Below, piece after piece: positions 58,301 to 64,000 of a DNA stretch of 64,000 nt. A model generated the notes under the pieces. The model saw only the letters and a program-made list of their open reading frames with translations. It searched no databases and was not told the origin of the DNA. The stretch is from Pomphorhynchus laevis. Taxonomy: Eukaryota; Acanthocephala; Palaeacanthocephala; Echinorhynchida; Pomphorhynchidae. Numbering within the stretch: the first letter of the stretch is position 1; each line of letters opens with the position of its first letter. The stretch spans positions 1 through 64,000 of the forward strand of contig WNNJ02003820.1 in assembly GCA_012934845.2 (NCBI GenBank), written 5' to 3'. A program made the translations under genes and the position numbers.

Positions 58301-59985
58301 GATAAGCTGAATAAAATTTTCTAATATGCAGATATGTTCAAGCCGAGAATTTAATGTCTTGTAAATCACATTCGTTTTAAAAACACAACATTTTTATTTT
58401 TTTAAATGTATAATGAAATTGTAATTATTATACATTATATTGATTTCATTTTATTAATTAAAAAATTCAAATTATAATTAAATTATAATATATATAAGTT
58501 AAATATCATCGTGATAATGCCAAATTATAAGTTAGTTTCGAGAAATGCATAAAGAAAATGAATCAATTTTAAAAGTTTAGATTAATAATTCAATTGATTT
58601 AAATTAATCAATTTATTAGTTTACTTTATTATTAATTTAAAATATTAATTTTAATTAATATTGATTGCATTTTATTAATAAAAAAGATCAAATTTTTATT
58701 AAATTATAATTAACTATAATTAAACAAATTATTTCTTGTTATTAAGTCAACTTCAAGATTAATTATTATACTTTAGTAAAATATTCGAAAAATTGAAATA
58801 ATCATAAAACCAATATCTATAACGCTTTCAAAGTGTAACACAATTGTCACTATTCGTCTCGTCATTTGAAACCATTGAACTGTACCAATCATATCCACTT
58901 TGAAACGGATTAACATCGTAGTCATCGTTAGCAGATCTCTGCCCACATATTCTTAAATCTGATATCACCTGGTTAAATAAACTAGACCCGGATTTCAACG
59001 TACGTCCGGTCCATGAATCAATTATCTCGTAACTCATTTCATCTTCGTTACTTTCATGGTCAATTTTGTAATTTTGTAATTTCATCTTCAGTCTGTAGAA
59101 TACAGACTGTAATTTTGTAATTTTGTAATTTTCTACGAAAATTACAAAATTCCATAATCGCCGCCTACCAGTCCTGCGATATTTATCATAGAATTATTTA
59201 TTATGCAATTTAATTTATTTAATAAAATTATTTATTATATTTAGTTTCCCTTTTTATAAGAAAATTATTTATAAACAATTACAATTTGTTAATTTTAACA
59301 AATTAATAAATAGATTTTGGAAGTTGTATTATTTCTTAAGTTATTTTTTTTATTTTAAAATCCAACAAAAATATTGCTGCTTGTCGAACATTTACAGATA
59401 TTTTCTATCAATATTTGTTTACTTAATTGTGTGATTTACTAATTTAGTTGAAAGTAAATAGACTTTTGAAAGTTCATTTATATTTAGATGGAATGAATGT
59501 CGATCTCTCTTTCTGTCGTGATTTGAAAGCCATCGCAGGTGCGATGAAGCTTTACCTTCGAATGCTGCCTGTTCCTCTTATTAGTTTCGATGTTCACAGT
59601 AGATTGCTTCAATTGCGGAGTATTTCATTTCAAACATTTTTTTGCCTCTACAAAAATATTAAGTTTTTTTAGCGCTTCAACCAAAACCGATGATGCAAAG
59701 CATGAGATTACTTCCCCCTGCACATTATCACACATTGAAATTTCTCTTGCATCATCTTAAACGGTACTTTTATCAGAAAACAGCTTTGTTTTTAATTCGC
59801 TTTCTTCTTCACACAGTGTTCATTTAAACCGTTGTCAAAATCGAATGGGTGCCAATCAGCTAGCTGTTGTGTTTGCACCTGTTATCATGCATAGCGTTAA
59901 TCCTGATCCCGTTGAAGCACTTCGAAACTCGAATATTGAACGGAAAATAACAGAAAGTCTTATTGATGGAACTATTCAGATGTAA
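40170..59985 (+). CDS. CHN: chimaerin, SH2-C1-RhoGAP Rac GTPase-activating protein
   Basis: Chimaerins are diacylglycerol-regulated cytosolic GAPs that switch off Rac at membranes. Exons (inferred): 40170-40224, 40277-40341, 52528-52655, 53946-54189, 54436-54465, 56637-56721, 56771-56956, 57508-57585, 59488-59619, 59673-59763, 59817-59985. They total 1263 bp, or 420 residues, with all phases consistent. Human alpha2-chimaerin is 459, so the SH2-C1 linker is short here. The order is the family's: an N-terminal WKSYLYELQEQ, then SH2, C1 and RhoGAP. Five introns are 49-53 bp; intron 2 is 12.2 kb and full of retroelements. Exon 5 (microexon) and the acceptor of exon 9 are the least certain. Invertebrate names include RhoGAP5A and chin-1. 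Confidence 0.95.
41200..41560 (+). mobile_element. PLE reverse-transcriptase fragment
   Basis: In chimaerin intron 2. It reads [20 protein letters not shown] and [11 protein letters not shown] (catalytic Asp pair), then YLDINIKF. This is the central RT region missing from the other PLE copies here. It is fused at about 41558 to LINE sequence, and one open frame (41282-41674) spans the join. Confidence 0.85.
41558..41672 (+). repeat. duplicated LINE segment
   Basis: About 115 bp starting CTCCCAGTTATACTATTGTG match 42188-42305 inside LINE H with few differences. The segment therefore came from that family and was joined to the PLE fragment. Confidence 0.9.
41700..45560 (+). mobile_element. CR1/L2-type LINE H, long decayed copy
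   Basis: In chimaerin intron 2. The 5' end has an ORF1 finger remnant (about 41727-41890: [11 protein letters not shown], then [10 protein letters not shown]). ORF1 continues to about 42650. The endonuclease runs 42700-43500 ([11 protein letters not shown], then the DFN and DH regions, decayed). RT runs 43550-44970 ([30 protein letters not shown]). The tail is at 45159-45480 and the 3' hairpin GCGTGCGCCGGCACGC at 45523-45538. Same family as LINE G, with more breaks, so older. Confidence 0.8.
43853..43930 (+). repeat. minisatellite inside LINE H (TTATCAAGTCTTTCT units)
   Basis: Five imperfect 14-17-bp units of TTTATCAAGTCTTTC, giving a repeated FIKSL in one frame. LINE G has no such array at the matching place (38025-38040), so the expansion arose after insertion. 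Confidence 0.85.
45561..46850 (+). mobile_element. LINE I, RT tail of a third LINE family
   Basis: Starts inside the RT ([37 protein letters not shown]; the second catalytic Asp is replaced by Asn). The tail (46127-46600) has [20 protein letters not shown]. The 3' end is CTACGTGGGCTTGTAAGCGC near 46810. It begins exactly where LINE H ends. Confidence 0.75.
46990..48690. other. chimaerin intron 2 DNA with dispersed short repeats
   Basis: Mostly AT-rich. A segment of about 115 bp (48345-48460, from GCTCAACTGTATCATTC to CCCACACATAATCATCAAC) recurs at 48888-49000. The 60-codon frame at 47881-48063 has a hydrophobic start but no recognisable motif or splice context. Confidence 0.5.
48693..48745 (+). 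repeat. LINE 3'-end structure (GTGG...CCAC type)
   Basis: AGTGGACTTGTAAGTTGATG, then ATCCACAATAGCCACTTTA and an AATAAACC end. The same motif recurs at 49915 and 51745. The GTGG start and CCAC end can pair. Confidence 0.75.
49010..49882 (+). mobile_element. LINE D, 5'-truncated RT C-terminus
   Basis: An open frame to 49775 ([54 protein letters not shown]) is close to LINE A and LINE C. The 3' UTR hairpin AGCCATTTGGCT is at 49839-49850, with an (AAT)n tail to 49882. The frame has no stop within the retained part, so it is fairly young. It lies in chimaerin intron 2. Confidence 0.85.
49883..49978 (+). repeat. small hairpin and LINE 3'-end structure
   Basis: AACCTATTGAC and its complement flank ATTGATA (about 49884-49912). 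From 49915 the GTGGACTTGTAAG...GCCACTTTAATAATAAAC motif follows. Confidence 0.75.
50520..50780 (+). mobile_element. LINE RT fragment
   Basis: Reads [20 protein letters not shown] then [11 protein letters not shown], the region just after the RT catalytic box in LINE A and C. Upstream it is broken. Short, in chimaerin intron 2. Confidence 0.7.
51041..51742 (-). repeat. structured PLE repeats: one partial, one long copy
   Basis: AAATCAGCTAACTGAGTCTA starts two copies, near 51045 (partial) and 51447. The second runs through the paired region and stops at CAGCGGGGC (51742), where it joins a LINE 3'-end motif directly. In chimaerin intron 2. Confidence 0.8.
51745..51795 (+). repeat. LINE 3'-end structure joined to the PLE repeat
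   Basis: GTGGACTTGTAAGTGGATG, then TTCACAGTAGCCACTTTAAT and AAACC. It starts exactly where the structured PLE repeat is cut. Confidence 0.75.
51800..52527 (+). other. end of chimaerin intron 2
   Basis: A - strand open stretch at about 52195-52030 ([20 protein letters not shown]) is not flanked by convincing splice sites. The rest is AT-rich and ends at the acceptor GTAAGTCAG (52519-52527). Confidence 0.4.
52528..54189 (+). CDS. CHN: chimaerin exons 3-4 (SH2 domain)
   Basis: Exon 3 (52528-52655) reads [20 protein letters not shown] and [20 protein letters not shown], with the phosphotyrosine-pocket Arg in the position of the canonical FLVR motif (here YLVRRS). Exon 4 (53946-54189) completes the domain: [38 protein letters not shown]. 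The join [11 protein letters not shown] aligns with LALRFGSQTRNF of human chimaerin. The 1.3-kb intron between them shows no clear element. Exon 4 ends CCA|GTAAGA, phase 0. Confidence 0.93.
54436..56956 (+). CDS. CHN: chimaerin exons 5-7 (C1 domain, start of GAP)
   Basis: Exon 6 (56637-56721) reads [19 protein letters not shown] and exon 7 (56771-56956) [18 protein letters not shown], giving the C1 zinc ligands except the first His. That His must come from upstream. A 30-bp candidate exon (54436-54465, [10 protein letters not shown], phase 0, donor AAA|GTTAAA) puts a His exactly 12 residues before the first Cys, as the C1 pattern requires. The intron between exons 6 and 7 is only 49 bp. Exon 7 goes on to [12 protein letters not shown] and EIERRG, the start of the RhoGAP domain. 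Confidence 0.85.
54585..54725 (-). repeat. structured PLE repeat, copy 11 (divergent)
   Basis: Keeps CTGCTATG/CATAGCAG and a near-perfect AAATACGTC...ATGTAT hairpin, but the GGCCCC pairing is lost. It is followed by PLE RT debris. In a chimaerin intron. Confidence 0.75.
54745..55200 (-). mobile_element. PLE RT C-terminal fragment
   Basis: A 149-codon - strand frame with [36 protein letters not shown] and [13 protein letters not shown]. This is the C-terminal end of the PLE RT, ending near MDNKQYVLY. It is shared with 60261-60548 and 61232-61681. In a chimaerin intron. Confidence 0.8.
54880..55430. repeat. duplicated segment (left copy)
   Basis: About 520 bp nearly identical to 60260-60775. 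It extends beyond the PLE part through CTTTTAATTAAATTAATTTG and a GGTTCGAATAC end. The right copy lies just beyond the chimaerin stop codon. Confidence 0.85.
56020..56135. repeat. foldback pair of PLE terminal-repeat ends
   Basis: TTATTGGAGCTGGATCAAAG at 56025 is answered by CTTTGATCCAGCTCCAAT at about 56112-56130. CTGAAGACGCTAAC...GTTACCGAAA lies between them. The unit has become a short, MITE-like foldback. In a chimaerin intron. Confidence 0.8.
57508..59985 (+). CDS. CHN: chimaerin exons 8-11 (RhoGAP domain)
   Basis: Exon 8 (57508-57585) carries the catalytic arginine finger in [19 protein letters not shown]; the usual GLYRVSG is here GLYRSNS. Exon 9 (59488-59619) has [18 protein letters not shown], with the conserved Lys and Arg. 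Exon 10 (59673-59763) has [19 protein letters not shown]. Exon 11 (59817-59985) has [17 protein letters not shown], with the conserved Asn, and ends IQM with TAA at 59983-59985. The last two introns are 53 bp each. For exon 9 I preferred the acceptor at 59487 because it restores [10 protein letters not shown] against the human DRDGEKADIS. Confidence 0.9.
58828..59173 (-). CDS. tentative exon antisense to chimaerin
   Basis: On the - strand an acceptor-like ATCGCAG (59180-59174) opens a frame of 114 codons that ends with TAA at 58828. It is hydrophilic and Asp/Ser/Asn-rich ([19 protein letters not shown], then [19 protein letters not shown]) and ends DNCVTL, a possible PDZ-type tail. If real it is the last exon of a gene on the opposite strand, overlapping a chimaerin intron. 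No upstream exon was found and no family is recognised. Confidence 0.3.
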
Positions 59986-60093
59986 TGTTAATATGATGTT
60001 AACATTATACATCATGTTTTATTTACGCAATGTTTCATCAACATTAAATAATGTCAATAATGTTATTGTTATCTTCTGAATTTAAATTATAAG

Positions 60094-60127
60094 AAAGCTC
60101 TAAATCCGAAACAGGATTTAGAGCTTT
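60094..60127 (+). repeat. perfect 14-bp hairpin downstream of chimaerin
   Basis: AAAGCTCTAAATCC and its exact complement around GAAACA, about 110 bp past the chimaerin stop codon. It is probably in the 3' UTR. Confidence 0.9.
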
Positions 60128-60139
60128 ATCCATACATTA

Positions 60140-61760
60140 AAATTTTCCGCTAATGATTTTAAATTTATTTTTAATATTATTGTGTTAATTTATTTATTTT
60201 ACTATTTTCTGTTTGGTTATTATTTTATAGTAACCTAGTTTAAAATATGTACCTATTAAATTATTTAAGTGATTTTATAGAAAGCCAAATATCATTACAT
60301 ATTGTTGCAATTCTTAAAATTTCATTATTTAATGTATTATATTTTATATTATATGGTATGTATGAATGTTCATGCAAAAATATGTTTATTGTACATTTAA
60401 ATATGTCATCTTTACGAATAATATATAATATTATTATATTATATTTAATATTATATGGTATGCATGGAGGATCATGCAAATATGTTTCTTGATCATGCCC
60501 TTTTATTAAGATGATTTCATAATAAAGAAAGGACATCATTAATGTCAAAGGACAAGATCATCATTAAGGACAACATTAATCATTAATGATTAATTAATGA
60601 ATTTTTGATCATTTTATTTCTCTTAAAAATCGATTTTCCTTTTAATTAAATTAATTTGATCACAAAATTTAGGGTAGTCTTCTTGTTCTTCATTTGGCTA
60701 TTACGATTATATATGTATTGGTGATAATTCATATTATAATGTTTTTAGAAGTATTAGTCATAGCAAAGGTTCGAATACGTTTGATGATATTTTTATAGTA
60801 ACCTAGTTTAAAATATGCATCTATTAAATTACTTAAATGATTTTGAAGAAAGCCAATATCATTACATATTGTTGCAATTCTTAAAATTTCATTATTTAAT
60901 GTATTATATTATATGGTATAAATGTTTCTTGTAAATTTAAATATGTCATCTTTACGATATAAATTAATAATAGTTTTAATTGATGTTAATTCAATGTTCA
61001 TATCTTAGATATATGCATTCTTTATCATCAATATTAGTTTCTTAAGAATAAAGCTACTTGGATTAAGTTGTTCACTTATCGAAACTTTAATTGATGTTAA
61101 TTTAATGCTCATATTTAGATATACACCTTCTTTATCATCAATATTGGTTTTGTTAAGAATGAGGCTTTCTGGATAAATTTGTTCACTAATTGAATAAAAA
61201 TTATTAGAATCTTATTCTAATACAAAGTATATTATTTATTATCCATCCATAAAAATTTGCCACTTAAGAGTTTAAATTTATTCTTTATATTATTGTGTTG
61301 ATTTATATATTTTACTATTTTCTGCTTGATGTTATTTTTATAGTAACCTAGTTTAAAATATGTATCTATTAAATTATTTAAATGATTTTGAAGAAAGCCA
61401 ATATCATTACATATTGTTGCAATTCTTAAAATTTCATTATTTAATGTATTATATTTTATATTATATGGTATGCATGAATGCTCATGCAAAAATATGTTTC
61501 TTGTAAATTTAAATATGTCATCTTTACGATATAAATTAAAAGTAGTTTTAGTTAATGTTAATTTAATGTTCATATCTAGATATACACCTTCTTTATCATT
61601 AATATTGGTTTTATTAAGAATAAGGTTACCTGGATAAATTTGTTCGCTTATTGAATAAAAATTATTAGATTTAATACACATATATCATCAATGTATCGAA
61701 ACATATATTTCATATCTTTATATAATTTTGATATTTTTTTTAATTTATGAACAAATTCAT
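60140..61760 (-). mobile_element. cluster of PLE RT C-terminal fragments
   Basis: At least three - strand copies: 60140-60548, 60780-61190 and 61200-61760. The last has the longest frame (61681-61232: [43 protein letters not shown]) and reaches back to the YIDD-like region at about 61690. Tandem accumulation of RT tails without heads is typical of 5'-truncated PLE insertion. Confidence 0.75.
60260..60775. repeat. duplicated segment (right copy)
   Basis: Partner of 54880-55430, differing by small indels and a few substitutions. It contains the same PLE tail and the same non-PLE extension. Confidence 0.85.
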
Positions 61761-61964
61761 ATTCTATAAAGCTTAAAAATAAGATCAGGTAATTGAGTCT
61801 ATAATTAAGTAATAAATTAAAAATAATCCGTAAAGTTATTTATCAACCCTACTGCAGAAAAGGATAAAATATCATCAGAAGGTACTGCATTCGATAATAG
61901 TGCTTTTTAAATCCTACTTGTATGGTCCTGGTAAGCGAATTATTCGTGATGAATACTCCAAATC

Positions 61965-62292
61965 AAATCAGCTAACTGAGTCTACGTATTTGATATAATT
62001 ATAAACTAAACAAAACATAATAATGCTAAATCAAAATTTAATAATTAAATAATAAAATTAAATAATTGTTTTTAGATTTTCTATAATTTAAATCAAGTTA
62101 AAATAAAAAATTGAAATTTAAAATAAACGTCATTTTTATGAATTGACTAATAAATAACAAGACGTTGTATCAGAATAAGAATTAGAGGTCATCAGGAGGA
62201 ACTGCTATGCTATCAGGTTTCGACCACTAACTCCTCTACCCAACATAGCAGCGGGGCCAAATACTTGCTAATGATGTATTTTCTCTGATATA
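61965..62292 (-). repeat. structured PLE terminal repeat, fullest copy (about 330 bp)
   Basis: Runs from AAATCAAATCAGCTAACTGA to ATTTTCTCTGAT. On the - strand it holds, in order: ATCAGAG then AAAA, a GTATTT/AAATAC hairpin, GGCCCC, CTGCTATG, a GGGGCC equivalent (decayed), GAAACC, CATAGCAG, CTGATGA and CTCTAAT. It shows the full extent of the repeat family; the other copies are truncated on one or both sides. Confidence 0.85.
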
Positions 62293-63825
62293 TAGTATCT
62301 TATTCTTATACAAAGTTTATTATTTATTATGCTTCCATTATTAAATATTAATATTAATATTTAATATGTATTTTAATAATATAATGTTTCGCTTAAACTT
62401 AATATTATTTAATAATATTACGATTTTATTATTAATTAAATTAGAAATACTTCTCGTATCTCAATAATATCTCAATTTCAAGTATCTGAAATACTTTTCT
62501 AAAAGTTTTTTATGGTTAAATTTTTAATAAATAAATTCCAAATTATCTTTAGAACTCGATAAGCACAATAATATAATAAAAATAATATTTCTTTCTGGTT
62601 ATGAAGATGCTAGTTTGTTTTTGAAAATTTGACAATATTATTATAAAGCAATTCTAATTCGTTGTATCTTCATTCAACCATGAAGTATTGTTTTAAATTC
62701 TTTTGTTTTGATAATCATTATACTATACTTAAATGCCTTCACACACTCAATATTTCATTCTTTCCAGTTACCATATCACAACGGGAAACAACCGATTAAA
62801 AAAATTCAAAATTCTAAAAAAATTAAATTCAACAAATTTGAAAAATTATTAATTATCAAAACAATTTATGATAAATATATGTTTCTTAAAAGACATCCGT
62901 GTTCGTGAGATTTAAACTGGAGAACGGCAACAACAATAATTTCACTTATTCACTGAATATGAATCTTTATTGTGGATCCGTGTATTGTTATTTTTATCTA
63001 AACGTTCTGGGACCAATTGAATTCATTCCAATTTGATTCTTTTGGCCCAATTGATATAAACAAAAGCGGTTTAATGAGGTAATGTGTTTACAGCACATAT
63101 GCTTTGTTGCTTCTATTGGTTATTTTGGTGTTAATGTGAATTTCTTAGATCCAAGTGGTTCTGGCTGAAAAGCACTTGAACAAATAGTGTGTATGTGATA
63201 AAATAGTCGGTCTTTTTATTATAATTTTATAAAGTAGTTTTAAAAATCATTTATTTGTCTCAAATGTAAATTTGAATGTCCTCGAGTCTTTCACATGGAA
63301 AATAACTGCAGCTTTCCACAGTTGTTCGCAAAACTTACTTCCATAAAGAAATAGTCAGTTAAACAATTGCTAACGAGAAATTTAAAACCAATAATTATGA
63401 AATTATTTAAAATACTAGAACATGCGGAGTAAAAAATCATGGAAAATGTAAACTTGTGTTCATAAGGGATAAAAACGCGTTTTGAAGATTCATTTTTATT
63501 CAAAATTTCTTCCTTCAAAGACTAAGGTTAATAATAGTTAAAATTAGAAAAGGAAATATTCATTTATTGCAATGGCTAAATTACTATCAATATAAATTTA
63601 ACCCTTCATTTATTGCAAGGTTAAATTGTTATCAATTTGTTATTAAAACATTTGAATAAATACAATTTACTGAATTCCTCATATTCCATTATATTTGAAA
63701 AATTGTTTTTAGGATTGAATTCGAAAATGCTTTCTATTTAATATCGACAAATTGATATATATAAAGTTGTCGAAGAGTTATCAGGAAATTCTTCGATATT
63801 TATACTCTTAAAAAATATTTATTTA
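62293..63825. other. AT-rich DNA, weak exon candidates only
   Basis: A + frame at 62768-62908 follows a good acceptor (TTCTTTCCAG) and reads LPYHNGKQPIKKIQNSKK up to a TGA, but no upstream exon fits. A - frame at 63518-63291 has a strong GTAAGT donor inside it (about 63343) and is hydrophobic. Neither can be assigned. Nothing else is seen. Confidence 0.3.
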
Positions 63826-64000
63826 ACGTGGCAAATGAGTGCCAGCGCACGCTTACATGACCACAACAAAACAAAAATGTAAATCATGTGTCGAGGTGTG
63901 AACGGAGGAGGTGTTTGAATGTGATAAAGGAGGGAGCACGGCGGACGTCGAGAGGGAGTTGATTCCCGGCGAGTGAGGCGGCGACGAGGAAGGATCGGAG
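63826..64000 (-). mobile_element. CR1/L2-type LINE 3' end, cut by the window edge
   Basis: Begins (on the + strand) ACGTGGCAAATGAGTGCCAG, with the hairpin GAGTGCCAGCGCACGC at 63837-63852. It continues as the reverse complement of the RT tail (AASLAGN-like region) to the edge. It is close to the copy at 23640. Confidence 0.85.

Noticed and set aside
62768-62908. Possible + terminal exon after TTCTTTCCAG
   Set aside because: Good acceptor, but Lys/Asn/Ile-rich as expected of AT-rich noise, and no upstream exon; only noted under the spacer entry.

Overview
The window looks like nuclear DNA of an AT-rich invertebrate animal, probably an arthropod; I cannot name the species. The evidence is a metazoan-type chimaerin gene, host introns of about 49-60 bp beside introns swollen by insertions, and a dense, nested load of retroelements with no bacterial gene organisation.

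Host genes. The clearest is a chimaerin (SH2-C1-RhoGAP Rac GAP) on the + strand, 40170-59985, rebuilt here as 11 exons coding 420 residues. Every intron phase is consistent. Its 12.2-kb second intron (40342-52527) holds most of the retroelement debris of the right half. On the - strand, 8936-11587 can be read as a six-exon gene of 207 residues with an N-terminal zinc ribbon, plus an alternative last exon; I do not recognise the family. Weaker - strand candidates are a two-exon open frame (1848-2143), a 297-codon frame without an ATG (5046-5936) and an exon-like frame antisense to chimaerin (58828-59173).

Layout. 1-13000: AT-rich DNA with Penelope-like element (PLE) remnants, their structured terminal repeats, several long palindromes and the zinc-ribbon gene. 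13080-17795: a nearly intact LINE (A) with two overlapping ORFs. 18180-26900: a stack of - strand LINE copies inserted into one another, with one + strand copy. 26900-30370: a tandem duplication, paired hairpins and fossil fragments of a Ty3/Gypsy-type LTR element. 30375-39620: further LINE tails and fragments. 40170-59985: chimaerin with intronic PLE and LINE remains. 60140-64000: PLE remnants, one full structured repeat and a LINE tail running off the edge.

Two themes may be new. (1) The PLE-linked repeats are strongly structured. One family has an interleaved (pseudoknot-type) pairing order together with CTGATGA and GAAA motifs. The other has a CTGAAGA-hairpin-GAAA motif repeated in inverted terminal repeats. 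Both resemble hammerhead ribozyme cores. (2) The LINE copies share short 3'-terminal structures: a GTGG...CCAC stem around a variable inner hairpin in one group, and an AGCC...GGCT hairpin followed by an (AAT)n tail in the other. I found no tRNA, rRNA or CRISPR.
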